From Acidimicrobiia bacterium (lineage in GTDB: Bacteria > Actinomycetota > Acidimicrobiia > Acidimicrobiales > Acidimicrobilacustridaceae), in assembly GCA_020832495.1 (NCBI GenBank), contig JAFIEP010000049.1, positions 1-50,207 of the forward strand: a stretch of 50,207 nt of DNA. Reading direction: 5' to 3'. The translations under genes and the position numbers were made by a program. The notes beneath the pieces are model-generated. The model was not told the DNA's origin. It made no database searches and saw nothing but the letters and a program-made list of their open reading frames with translations. Positions 36,265 to 45,300 of the stretch are shown piece by piece (positions within the stretch are counted from its first letter, which is position 1; the number at the start of each line of letters is the position of its first letter).

Positions 36265-37215
36265 GTGCCCCCACCGAGCGCCCCGCCCCACGCCACCACC
36301 ATTGCCTATCTCGGTCCTCCGGGTACCTTCACCGAACAGGCACTGCTCACCGTGCCCGACCTCTCGGCGCTCGAGCAACTTCCTCTGCCCACCATTCCCG
36401 ACGTGCTGCTGGCCACCGACGACGGGAGGGTCGACATCGGCTTCGTGGCCATCGAGAACGCCATCGAGGGCTCGGTCAACGTGACGCTCGACATGCTGGC
36501 CTTCGAGACGGAACTGTTCATCCAGCGCGAAGTCGTCATGCCGGTCTCGCTGCACCTGTTGGCCCACGAGGGTGTTCGTCTCGATGACGTCACCACCGTG
36601 GTGTCGTTCCCCCACGCCAGCGCCCAGTGCCGCCGCTTCCTGGCCGAGCACCTGCCCGGCGTCGCTACCCGCGCCGCCAACTCCACCGCCGAGGCAGCGC
36701 GGGTGCTGGCCGAGGGGGCCGACGCCCACACAGCGGTCATTGCCACGTCACGAGCGGCCGAGCTCTACGACCTGCGCACGGTGGCCGCCGAGATCGAGGA
36801 CCATCCCGAGAATGCCACCCGCTTCGTGGCCGTCGCCCGGGACCACATCCCGCCACCCACCGGCCACGACAAGACCTCGCTGCTCGTGTTCCAACGGGCG
36901 GACGCTCCTGGGTCGCTGCTCTCCATCCTCCAGGAGTTCGCCGCCCGCTCCATCAACCTCACCAAGCTCGAGTCCCGGCCCACCAAGCGGGGCCTGGGTG
37001 ACTACTGCTTCCTCATCGACCTCGAGGGTCACCTCGACGACAAGGTGGTGGCCGACGCGCTGCGGTCGCTCAAGCACAAGCAGGCCGGCGTGAAGCTCCT
37101 CGGGTCCTACCCCGCAGCGGGTGACGCCGGTGAGCAACGCCGAGCCGAATCCGATGTGGCGCTGGCCGGCGCCGAGGCGTGGCTGGCCGAGTTGCGCCAA
37201 CGCATCGGACGCTGA
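36265..37215 (+). CDS. pheA: Prephenate dehydratase
   Basis: 316 aa from the GTG at 36265. It converts prephenate to phenylpyruvate in phenylalanine synthesis. Catalytic domain: IAYLGPPGTFTEQALL at the start, GFVAIENAIEGSVNVTLD, the VVSFPHASAQCRRFL segment and ENATRFVAVARD, whose TRF motif is catalytic. The ACT domain follows (KTSLLVFQRADAPGSLLSILQEFAARSINLTKLESRPTK), which carries allosteric phenylalanine inhibition. It is a single-function enzyme without a chorismate mutase domain, as usual in actinobacteria. TATCCT ends 8 nt before the GTG and there is no Shine-Dalgarno. A weak hairpin (37282-37308) lies after the stop. Confidence 0.95.
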   Translation: MPPPSAPPHATTIAYLGPPGTFTEQALLTVPDLSALEQLPLPTIPDVLLATDDGRVDIGFVAIENAIEGSVNVTLDMLAFETELFIQREVVMPVSLHLLAHEGVRLDDVTTVVSFPHASAQCRRFLAEHLPGVATRAANSTAEAARVLAEGADAHTAVIATSRAAELYDLRTVAAEIEDHPENATRFVAVARDHIPPPTGHDKTSLLVFQRADAPGSLLSILQEFAARSINLTKLESRPTKRGLGDYCFLIDLEGHLDDKVVADALRSLKHKQAGVKLLGSYPAAGDAGEQRRAESDVALAGAEAWLAELRQRIGR

Positions 37216-37395
37216 GCACACGCCGGCGGCAACTGCCGCGCTCTGCCGCAGGTCACGGACGGACGGTAGGGTCGTGACGGTGTCGCGGCCGCTGTCGTTG
37301 TCCGCGACCCCACTGTGCTCGGTGCGGTAACGACACGTCCCCACCGGGTGCGGAAGTCAGCAAACGACCCACCCCCACGGGTCGACACAGGAGGC

Positions 37396-39485
37396 ATGGT
37401 GAGCTACGGGCTGGGCATTGATCTGGGCACCACCTACACCGCCGCGGCCGTGGCCCGGCAGGGGTCAGCGGAGATCTTCCAGCTCGGCGACCGGGCCCCG
37501 TCGTGCCGTCGGTCGTCCTGTTGCGCGCCGACGGCGACATCTTGGTCGGCGACGCCGCCAATCGCCGGGCGGTGAGCGAACCGGATCGGGTCGCACGCGA
37601 GTTCAAGCGCCGTCTCGGTGACACCACGCCGCTGTTCCTCGGTGGGGCCCCGTGGTCGGCCGAAGCGCTGATGGGCCGTCTCCTCACCTGGGTGGTGGCG
37701 CAGGTCAGTGCTCGGGAGGGTGGCGGGCCCGAACGGGTGGCGCTGACCCGTCCGGCCAACTGGGGCGAGTACAAGCTCGACCTGCTCACCAACGCCGCCC
37801 GCATGGCCGACCTCGACCAGGACGTGCTCATCATCAGCGAGCCGGAGGCGGCAGCCATCTACTACGCCACCACCGAGAAGGTGGAGCCGGGGGAGGTGGT
37901 GGCCGTCTACGACCTCGGGGGTGGCACGTTCGACGCCACCGTGCTGCGCCGCACCGAATCCGGTTTCGATCTCCTCGGCACGCCTGAGGGCATCGAGCGG
38001 CTCGGTGGCATCGACTTCGACGCCGCAGTGTTCGGCCACGTACAACGCTCGCTCGGCGGAGCAATCGAACAACTCGACGAGGCCGACCCTGCTGCGCTCA
38101 GCGCAGTGGCCCGACTGCGTGCCGACTGCCAGGACGCCAAGGAAGGCTTGTCGTCGGACACCGACGCCGTCGTCCCGGTCCTGCTCCCCAACGTGCAGAC
38201 CGAGGTGCGCATCACCCGCGACGAGTTCGAGGGAATGATCCGCCCGACGCTCGAGGACTCCATCGGCGCCATGCGCCGAGCCCTGCGCTCGGCGGAGGTG
38301 GACACCGCTGACGTGAGTCGGGTCCTGCTGGTCGGCGGATCGTCGCGCATCCCGCTGGTGGCCGAGATGGTGGGCGCCGAGCTGGGACGACCGGTGGCCG
38401 TCGACGCCCACCCGAAGCACGCCGTTGCACTGGGTGCCGCCCTGGCCGCCACCGGTGACGCCAGCGCGCCCGCCGCACCGGTGGTGGCCGCGCACGAAGG
38501 GCCTGGCGACGCCGCCACACCCGGGCCGGGTGACGGGGTGACGTCCCACGGCAACCGATCTGAGTCCGACAGCCCCGGAGTTGGTGCAGGAGGCATCGCC
38601 GCCGCGGCGGCTGCCGGCGCCGCCGTCGGTGCCAGCGCCGCCGTCGCCACTGGTGCGGCCGACGCCACTGGTGCGGGCGCTGTCAGCCCGTCAACGTCGC
38701 CGGCCGAGCAACCGACCGTGCAGGTCCCGACCGAGCAGGCCGCCAGCGATGCCGGTGCACCTGGCGCCGGGCCGCCGGCCGGGCCACCTCCCGACGGCGG
38801 AACCCCGGGCGCTGGTGCGCTGCCGCCTGCTACGCCGACGGGTGGCGGCACCAGCGGATCGGGGCCGGCCGATCCCTCAGAGGCCAAGGGCGGCCGAGGT
38901 CCTCTCATCGGCATCCTGGCCGCCATCGTGGTCGTCGTGGTGGTGGCGGTGGCCTGGCTGGCACTGTCGGGCGACAGCGACGACGACCTGATCGCCGCGT
39001 CGGACACGGAGACGCCGGACACCACCGAGGCCCCGGCAGCGGACGACGAGGCACCGACGATGACCGAGGCGCCGGACGCAACGACCCCCGGGGACGACAC
39101 CGACGGCACCGAGGGTGACACCGAGGAGCCGGCCATCCCCTGCGATATCGACCTCGACGAGGGCATCTGCATCACCGACGTCGAGTGGGACGGCGACCGA
39201 CTCGTGGTCAGCTACGACACCGAACTCGGACTCACCCTGGCGCCCGACCCCGGGTCGCTGGCCGAGGGGACGGTCCACGCCCACTTCTTCTTCAACACCG
39301 TGCCCGCCCAGCAGGCAGGCACCCCTGGGGCGGGGCCATGGGAGATCTGGGAAGCCACCCCGGTGTTCGACGTGTGGACGGCCGAGGAGGTACCGCCCGG
39401 CGCCACACAGGTGTGCGTCCTCGTGGCTGACTTCGACCACTCGGTACGCGCCGACAGTGGCAACTGCGCCCCGATCCCCTCCTGA
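37396..39485 (+). pseudogene. Membrane-anchored Hsp70-family protein, frameshifted near its start
   Basis: The N-terminal ATPase motif GIDLGTTYTAAAV is in the frame that opens at 37396 (ATG; GTG at 37399 has better spacing to AGGAGG at 37389-37394) and stops at 37575. From 37503 the rest of the protein continues in another frame. One extra C in the run CCCC at 37496-37499 would join them as DRAP-VVPSVVLLRADG, giving about 696 aa. The actin-like ATPase domain includes YDLGGGTFDATVL and LLVGGSSRIPLVAEM. The Hsp70 peptide-binding domain is absent. In its place are ~150 residues rich in Ala, Gly and Pro, one transmembrane helix (coded at about 38905-38970), an acidic stretch and a ~110-residue extracytoplasmic domain with a few cysteines. 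A sequencing error cannot be excluded. It is convergent with two dynamin-like genes. Confidence 0.85.
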
Positions 39486-39646
39486 CCCGCTCCAATCCCC
39501 GCCTGACCCGCGCCGCTACCAGCACCTGCAGCGCTACGGCCGACGCGGCCCCGATGCTGGCCCTCTGCGTGCAGCCAGGTACCCATACGGTCCCCCACAA
39601 CACGCAGTCCCTTCCACCGCCGGCCCACCGGCCCGCCCCGCTGCTC

Positions 39647-41116
39647 CTACTGCTGCTGTTGCCCGGCGGCCAGCGACATCAGCACGCCTTCGCAGCTGCG
39701 GGCCAACACCCGCGCTGCGGCCACCGCTTCCGGGGTGGCCATCGGACTCTCGGCTCGCCGTTGCCAGTGACCGAGGGCTGCGGCGGCCGCCGCCTGCACC
39801 TCGGCGGGCGCAGCGTCGGGTGCCAGGCCCAACCGCGTCGCCGCCACGTCCGATGACACCAGCCGCTCGGCGACGGCGACGTCGTCGGCGCGCAGCGGCA
39901 CCGCCCCGCTGCGCAGCGCGTTCAGCAGCCGCAACTCGGCCAACTCGTGGGCTCCGGCCACCAGTTCCTCGAACGATCTGACGACCGCCGGATCGTTGAC
40001 GGTGCCCGCAGCGATCACGGTCTCGAGCACTCCCAGGGCCGAGCGCGCCTTGAGCACGTCGGAGCGGTGCCCGAAGCGACTGGACAGCACCGACCGCAGG
40101 TCGTCGAGTCCGCTACGACGCACCAACTCATGGGCCAAAGTCGTGGCGCTCGTCGCCACTCCGGTGCGGAGGAGCTCGACGCCGAGGCGCACACCGAACA
40201 GGCCCAAGCGGTCGACCAGATGGGTCCGCACCATCGGCGTCGGATCCCCGTTGAGCGAGTCGTCGACCAAGCGGTCAACCGACAGGAGCAGTGCCGCCCT
40301 CCGTTCGTCGTCGAGCAGGGCAATCTGCCCGAGGGCCCGGTACTCGTCCTCGAGGAGCGTCGCCCCGGCTTGCGCAACCAACCCGGCCACCGGGACCACG
40401 AGCTGGCACAGCCGACGGACCCGCGGATCCTCGTTGTAACGGGCGGCGATGCGCCCAGCGCTCTCGAGGGCGTCGAGGCGAGCCACCCCCACCTCGTCGG
40501 CCCGAGACAGCACGCCCACCGCGTTCACCGGAGTGGCGTGGGCCAGGTCGTCGTCGTGGAACGCCTCGAGGAACCGGACGTCGTCACCGTGCAGATGGCG
40601 GAGCAGGTAGACGACCGCGTCGGCCTCGTCGGGCGTGTCGTGGTCGGTGAGGAAGCTCACGGTCCGGTCGCTGATCTCGGCGTTCACCGAGCCGATGCCC
40701 GGTGTGTCGATGAGGGTGATCGTCTCGAGCGCCCTGGAGGGCCAGGCCACCACGATGCGCCGCACGTCGGCAGGCGAACGACCGTCGAGATCAACCTCGA
40801 GCGCCCCACCTTCACGCCGGAATCGGGCCTGGGTGACGCTGCCGTCGGTGCTCTCGAGGGTGACGCCGTAGGTGATGCCGTGGCGGTACCAGGTGACGAT
40901 GCGAGTGCATTCCCGTGCGTCGGTCGGCGCGAGTTCTTGGCCGACCAGGGCGTTGAGCAGCGTCGACTTGCCCGCCTTCACGCGCCCGGCGATGGCCAGC
41001 CGCAGCGGCTCGTCGAGGCGGCGGCGTGCCGCAGCGAGGTGCTCGGCGGTGGCCGGATCGGCACCGGCGGCAGCCGAGTCGACGAGCGCGCCGACGTGAG
41101 ACACCAGGGCGCTCAT
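39647..41116 (-). CDS. Dynamin-like GTPase, IniC-type
   Basis: 489 aa, very close to the 493 aa of mycobacterial IniC. GTPase motifs: G1 GRVKAGKST (about 43-51), a conserved Thr in ECTRIVTWY as G2, G3 DTPG (about 138-141), and a variant G4 SRAD in VGVLSRADEVG, where [NT]KxD is usual. A mostly helical stalk region follows, and a poly-Gln end (QQQQ). Bacterial dynamins polymerise on membranes and remodel or repair them. It lies 85 nt downstream of a larger dynamin gene, in the same order as iniA-iniC in mycobacteria, where the pair responds to cell-wall stress. No transmembrane helix is obvious. Assignment to the dynamin family is firm; IniC orthology is inferred from length and order. Confidence 0.88.
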   Translation of the reverse strand: MSALVSHVGALVDSAAAGADPATAEHLAAARRRLDEPLRLAIAGRVKAGKSTLLNALVGQELAPTDARECTRIVTWYRHGITYGVTLESTDGSVTQARFRREGGALEVDLDGRSPADVRRIVVAWPSRALETITLIDTPGIGSVNAEISDRTVSFLTDHDTPDEADAVVYLLRHLHGDDVRFLEAFHDDDLAHATPVNAVGVLSRADEVGVARLDALESAGRIAARYNEDPRVRRLCQLVVPVAGLVAQAGATLLEDEYRALGQIALLDDERRAALLLSVDRLVDDSLNGDPTPMVRTHLVDRLGLFGVRLGVELLRTGVATSATTLAHELVRRSGLDDLRSVLSSRFGHRSDVLKARSALGVLETVIAAGTVNDPAVVRSFEELVAGAHELAELRLLNALRSGAVPLRADDVAVAERLVSSDVAATRLGLAPDAAPAEVQAAAAAALGHWQRRAESPMATPEAVAAARVLARSCEGVLMSLAAGQQQQ

Positions 41117-41201
41117 TGCTCGACTCCCGGCCCCGTTCGCCGGCTCCGCCCACGATCCCGCTCACAGGTGCCGAGGATCCAGGGGGAGCGCCGGAGTCGG
41201 C

Positions 41202-43109
41202 TCATGGGTGCGCTCTCGGCCGGGCAGCGTCGAGCTTCGACGCCAGGTGGTCGAGCCGCGCCAGCTCGGCGGCGACATCGGCACGCCGCTGCTCGATATC
41301 GCCACCGCCCGCCGCCTTGGCCGCCGCTACCTCGGCCTGCACCTGCGCCGCCACTTCGCCGGCCAGGACACCGAGCTCGTCACGGAGGAAGCGTTGCACG
41401 CTGCGCAGCGCGTCGCGGCTCGACTTGCCCGCCGCGAAGCTGACGTCGTCGAGGTAGCGGCGACCTGCGGCCTTGGCTTGCTGCCGTTCCTGGGTGAGCT
41501 TGCGCTTGTGCTCGTCCTTCACCGCCTTGCGACCGAGTCCCAGCGCGGCACCCGCCATGATGGGCGCCGCCACACTCAACCCGATCATGCCGGCGCCCAT
41601 GGTGATCATCATCACGTAGCCGTACGAACCTTTGGCGCCGGTGAGGATCGACGCACCGGCACGGCGGGCCACACCGCCGTCGTCGGTGGCCACCTCGGGG
41701 GCGTCGACGGACACCTCGCCGAGGGCGTCGAAGGGGTCTGCCAACTCGACGGTGGGCAGCCGCGGTTCGATTCCCCCCACCCGGAACTGTTCGACGAGGT
41801 CGTCAGCCAGTTGGGCGGTGCGCTCGAGCAACACGCCGTGGTTGGCTGCCACCTCGGACGCCGCCTGGCGGGTCAGCCAGGCGGAGATCTCGTCCCACGC
41901 CTTGGCGGGCTCGATCTCGTCAATGCGCTCCTCGAGTTCCCGGCCGAGCCGACGGAACCGTTCCCGCAGGTCGTGATCCACCTCGGCGTTCAGGTCGGCA
42001 CACCCGTCGTTCAGCAGGACCTGCCAACGCGCCCCGCGCTCTTGCAGCTCGGCGGCAGCGGCGCTGGCCTCCTCGAGGCGCACCCGACGGCGTTCCGCAG
42101 CCTCGGGATCGTCGAGCACCTCGAGTTCGGCGGCGAACGGTTCGCGCAGTCGGCGAATGATCTCCGTGGCCGTGTCCGCTGCCATGGCGGCAGCTCGTGC
42201 ACCGGCGCCTGCCAGGATCTCACCGGTCAGGTGGGCGTGCAGCGTCGGGAAGCCCGACTCGTCGTTCAACGAGCGATCAACGGTGGCGGCGGCCAGGGAC
42301 CGCAGTGCGGACGACACCGCCAACACCTCGACGGCGAACCCCTCTCGGTCGAGCACCGCCTTGTCGGAGGCCACGATGGTGCGCCACGCCGGATAGAGGT
42401 CGGTCTTGGTGCTGACCACCGTCACGGTGGGGCACAGCTCGACGGCGCTGCGCAGGAAGTCGACCTCGGCGGCCGTCAGCTCCTGCGAGGTGTCGGTGAC
42501 GAGCAACACGGCGTCGGCACCGGCGAGAGCAGAGAGCGTCAGCGAGCCGTGCGCCGAGTCGAGGCCGCCAACCCCTGGGGTGTCGACCAGCACCAGCCCG
42601 TCGGCCAGCAGCTTCCGGGGAATCCCGACGTCGGCCCAGTGCACCCCGCGGCGGTTGCCCGGGTTGCCGGCCTCGGAGACCCAGTCGGCCAGGGCGGCCA
42701 CCTCGACACGGTGCTCGACCAACTCCGGAGGGTCGGCCGACTCGTCGCCGCCGGTCACCACCACGGCACCCGGCTCGGCGGCATGGCGCACCAGGATGGG
42801 CACGGCGGTGGCGATGTCGTCGTCGACCGGGCACACCTCGGCGCCGAGGAGTGCGTTCACGAGCGTGCTCTTGCCGCGCTTGAACTCACCGGCCACCACC
42901 ACCCTGATCTCGGTGTGGTCGAGGTGTGCGCGGGTGACCGACGCCCGTTCGGCCAGATCAGCCCGGTCGTAGGCCTCCGCTGCGGTGGCCACCACTCCGA
43001 GCAACTCGACGACCGGCGCACGCGGATCGAGGTGCTCCACGACCGTCGTGCCGTCGCCAGCGGCGCTGGCCGCCGCGGCGGTGCCCCGTCTCGGGCCGGC
43101 TCGGGTCAT
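41202..43109 (-). CDS. Dynamin-like GTPase, IniA-type
   Basis: 635 aa from the ATG at 43109, which overlaps the stop of the upstream gene (ATGA); IniA of mycobacteria has 640 aa. G1 is GEFKRGKST (about 73-81). The G2 Thr is in DDDIATAVPI, G3 is DTPG and G4 is TKTD. A long helical stalk follows, with a hydrophobic segment at about 515-550 (YVMMITMGAGMIGLSVAAPIMAGAALGLG) that could be the membrane paddle. The C-terminus is helical and charged (coiled-coil-like, EVAAQVQAEVAAAKAA). The expected role is membrane remodelling or protection, acting with the IniC-type partner encoded downstream. Confidence 0.88.
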   Translation of the reverse strand: MTRAGPRRGTAAAASAAGDGTTVVEHLDPRAPVVELLGVVATAAEAYDRADLAERASVTRAHLDHTEIRVVVAGEFKRGKSTLVNALLGAEVCPVDDDIATAVPILVRHAAEPGAVVVTGGDESADPPELVEHRVEVAALADWVSEAGNPGNRRGVHWADVGIPRKLLADGLVLVDTPGVGGLDSAHGSLTLSALAGADAVLLVTDTSQELTAAEVDFLRSAVELCPTVTVVSTKTDLYPAWRTIVASDKAVLDREGFAVEVLAVSSALRSLAAATVDRSLNDESGFPTLHAHLTGEILAGAGARAAAMAADTATEIIRRLREPFAAELEVLDDPEAAERRRVRLEEASAAAAELQERGARWQVLLNDGCADLNAEVDHDLRERFRRLGRELEERIDEIEPAKAWDEISAWLTRQAASEVAANHGVLLERTAQLADDLVEQFRVGGIEPRLPTVELADPFDALGEVSVDAPEVATDDGGVARRAGASILTGAKGSYGYVMMITMGAGMIGLSVAAPIMAGAALGLGRKAVKDEHKRKLTQERQQAKAAGRRYLDDVSFAAGKSSRDALRSVQRFLRDELGVLAGEVAAQVQAEVAAAKAAGGGDIEQRRADVAAELARLDHLASKLDAARPRAHP

Positions 43110-43540
43110 CGCTCGGCCTCCGGCCAACCCAGGCCGACAGCGTGCACCGCGCCGACGATCGCCTCGGCGAGGCGCTGTGGATCACCGTCGAGGCGTTCCA
43201 GCTCGGCGGGACCGAGCAGGGCGTGGACTCCCACGGCGGTGCGGGCCAACACGGCAGGGCTGCTGCGTTCGGTGGCCGCTCGGACGTCGGCGGGACGGTC
43301 ATCGAGGTGGTAGGTGAGGAACGGTACCGGCAGGTCGGCCGTGCAGGATCGCCACGACTCCTTCTCCTTGAACGTGCCGTGGGTGATGTCGCACAGCGCG
43401 CAGTGCGCCCTCCCCAAGCGGGCGCCGATCCAGTAACGCAACTCACCGCGCAGCGTGCCCTCGGCGTGGTACACGCCGATCAGTTCGGTCACGGTGGCCG
43501 CCCCGCTCACATCAGAGGTGGTCGACCCGTCGCTGTCCAC
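43106..43540 (-). CDS. Hypothetical small CxxC protein upstream of the dynamin pair
   Basis: 144 aa from the GTG at 43540. I do not recognise a named family. It starts with a Ser/Thr/Asp-rich lead, then TELIGVYHAEGTLRGELRYWIGARLG. A short motif follows, HCALCDITHG (Cys pair two residues apart), then KEKESWRSC with a third cysteine. The C-terminal half is helical. The arrangement could bind metal or be redox active, but this is a guess. Its stop overlaps the start of the IniA-type gene, so the three minus-strand genes are probably one operon. It is not IniB, which is larger and Gly/Ala-rich. Confidence 0.75.
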   Translation of the reverse strand: MDSDGSTTSDVSGAATVTELIGVYHAEGTLRGELRYWIGARLGRAHCALCDITHGTFKEKESWRSCTADLPVPFLTYHLDDRPADVRAATERSSPAVLARTAVGVHALLGPAELERLDGDPQRLAEAIVGAVHAVGLGWPEAER

Positions 43541-43628
43541 CCCACCATGGTGGCAGGCCGCCGAGGGGCCTGCGCACCCGCCCGTGCGGGGCGAGCCCCC
43601 GGCGCCCATCCGGTAGGGTCATGGGTTC

Positions 43629-43716
43629 GGAGGGATGGCAGAGCGGACGATTGCGACGGTCTTGAAAACCGTTGAGGTGCAAGCCTCCGGGGGTTCGAAT
43701 CCCCCTCCCTCCGCCA
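43629..43716 (+). tRNA. tRNA-Ser, anticodon TGA
   Basis: The acceptor stem pairs 43629-43635 with 43706-43712, followed by discriminator G and encoded CCA (43714-43716). The anticodon stem ACGGT/ACCGT holds loop CTTGAAA, anticodon TGA. A long variable arm is present. TAGGGT at 43614-43619 is a likely -10, 9 nt upstream of the mature 5' end. Confidence 0.96.
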
Positions 43717-43755
43717 CATCCACCGCTGCCGACCCCAGTGCACGAACGCTCACCG

Positions 43756-43774
43756 ACACGAACTCGATTCGTGT
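43756..43774 (+). terminator. Hairpin after tRNA-Ser(TGA)
   Basis: ACACGAA and TTCGTGT form perfect 7-bp arms around a 5-nt loop, 40 nt after the tRNA. There is no clear U-run, so terminator function is tentative. The remaining gap up to the insertion sequence shows nothing else. Confidence 0.4.
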
Positions 43775-43806
43775 TCGCGAGTCGTGCTAGCTCCATCAAC
43801 ATTAAA

Positions 43807-45198
43807 GGCTCTCCTCACCGATCCGTGGGTGGGTTTGGTGACCATCCGCGGTAGCACCCCGCCTCGTTCCTAGGTTTCCGGGCTGTCTGACGGCTCGAGA
43901 ATCCTGGGAGGAGAACGGGGTGCTGGGTATCAAGGTATGGCGTCGTCTGCTCGGCGTGTGCGATCGCACCGTCATCGAGCGGATCGAGTTCGACGAAGAC
44001 GCTGATGCGGTGGTCGCCTCGGTGCGGCCACGACGGGCCAAGAAGCAGCGCTGCGGTCGGTGCGGGCGACGAGCACCGGGCTACGACCAAGGCGAGGGCC
44101 GCCGTCGGTGGCGGTCGCTGGACCTCGGTGAGGTCCGGTCGTTCGTGGAGGCCGACGCCCCTCGGGTGAACTGCCCAGAGCACGGTCCGACGGTGATCGA
44201 GGTGCCGTGGGCCCGGCACGGCGCCGGGCACACCCGTGCCTTTGATGGCACGGTGGCGTGGCTGGCAACGCACACGTCCAAGACAGCAATCACCGAGCTG
44301 TTGCGGATCGCGTGGGCGACGGTCGGCGCGATCGTGGCCCGGGTCGTCGACGAGGCACGCGCCGAGGTTGACCCTTTCGACGCGTTGGTGCGCATCGGGA
44401 TCGACGAGATCTCCTACAAGCGTGGGCACCGCTACCTGACGGTGGTCGTTGACCATGACAGCGGCCGGTTGGTGTGGGCAGCGAAGGGCCGCGACAAGAA
44501 GACCCTCGAAGGGTTCTTCGACGCCCTCGGCGGCCAGCGGTGCGCCCAGGTCCGCCTGGTGAGCTGCGACGCGGCCGAGTGGGTTGGTGACGTCGTACGC
44601 GCCCGCTGTCCCAACGCCACGGTGTGTCTCGACGCGTTCCACCTCGTGAAGTGGGTGACCGACGCCCTCGACGAGGTACGACGCGACACCTGGAACGAAG
44701 CCCGCCGCAATGGCATGCGCACCCACGCCCGGGACCTCAAGGGCGCGCGCTACGCGCTGTGGAAGAACCCCGAAGACCTCACCGCCCGCCAGCAGGCCAA
44801 GCTCGCCTGGGTCGCCAAGGTCAACCAGCGCCTCTACCGCGCCTACCTACTCAAGGAGCAGTTCCGCCAGATCATCGCCGTCAAGGGCGTCCGGGCGATC
44901 CTGATGCTCGAGGAGTGGCTCGACTGGGCGGCACGATGTCGCATCCCTGCGTTCGTGGAACTCGGCCGACGCATCCGCAAGAACCTTGCCGGCGTCGAAG
45001 CATCACTACTCAACAACCTCTCGAACGCGCTCGTTGAATCGACCAACACGAAACTACGAGTCCTCACCAGAGTCGCCTACGGGTTCAAAGAACCCGAACA
45101 CCTCATCGCCCTCGCCCTGCTCGACCGAGGCGGCTACTGCCCGCCGCTCCCGGGCCGCTCAGCAGCGTGAACCCACCCACGGAAGCACGAGGAGAGCC
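43807..45198 (+). mobile_element. Intact ISL3-family insertion sequence with target duplications
   Basis: The element is 1392 bp. Terminal inverted repeats of about 29-31 bp (43807-43837 and 45168-45198) share GGCTCTCCTC at the tips and TCCGTGGGTGGGTT inside, separated by five mismatches. The 8-bp direct repeat ACATTAAA flanks it directly (43799-43806 and 45199-45206), which is the duplication length expected for ISL3. One transposase gene fills it. The complete ends, intact gene and perfect duplication suggest recent insertion, between tRNA-Ser(TGA) and a signalling gene. No gene is disrupted. Confidence 0.95.
43920..45170 (+). CDS. ISL3-family transposase
   Basis: 416 aa from the GTG at 43920, with Shine-Dalgarno GGGAGGAG at 43906-43913. 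The N-terminal zinc finger has the ISL3 pattern CGRCGRRAPGYDQGEGRRRW with a downstream NCPEHG. It is followed by a helix-turn-helix and the DDE domain. The first Asp lies in RIGIDEISYKRGHRYLTVV, the second in VCLDAFHLVKW, and the Glu probably in NALVESTNTKLRVL near the C-terminus, where the segment up to LIALALLDRGG is also typical of the family. Full length with no stops, so probably active. The stop codon overlaps the right inverted repeat. Confidence 0.95.
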   Translation: MLGIKVWRRLLGVCDRTVIERIEFDEDADAVVASVRPRRAKKQRCGRCGRRAPGYDQGEGRRRWRSLDLGEVRSFVEADAPRVNCPEHGPTVIEVPWARHGAGHTRAFDGTVAWLATHTSKTAITELLRIAWATVGAIVARVVDEARAEVDPFDALVRIGIDEISYKRGHRYLTVVVDHDSGRLVWAAKGRDKKTLEGFFDALGGQRCAQVRLVSCDAAEWVGDVVRARCPNATVCLDAFHLVKWVTDALDEVRRDTWNEARRNGMRTHARDLKGARYALWKNPEDLTARQQAKLAWVAKVNQRLYRAYLLKEQFRQIIAVKGVRAILMLEEWLDWAARCRIPAFVELGRRIRKNLAGVEASLLNNLSNALVESTNTKLRVLTRVAYGFKEPEHLIALALLDRGGYCPPLPGRSAA

Positions 45199-45300
45199 AC
45201 ATTAAAGGCTCATGTCCGGTGGAATCGGGTCGATGGGACTTGTGGTTGTAGCCCCTGGCGACGATCAATGGTGGCGAATGGTGGGGTAGAGGGAGGGCCT

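Noticed and set aside
41208-43313. A 701-aa open frame opposite the IniA-type gene
   Set aside because: It is a shadow of the dynamin gene and shows no domain; the minus strand carries all GTPase motifs.
43544-43555. Palindrome CCACCATGGTGG near the start of the small CxxC gene
   Set aside because: It is short, GC-rich and lacks a promoter next to it; such palindromes are common by chance at this base composition.
44986-45300. An upstream extension of the third GGDEF-EAL gene that starts inside the insertion sequence
   Set aside because: It would translate the IS end and target duplication. The ATG at 45301 has a proper Shine-Dalgarno and begins the PAS-like sequence.
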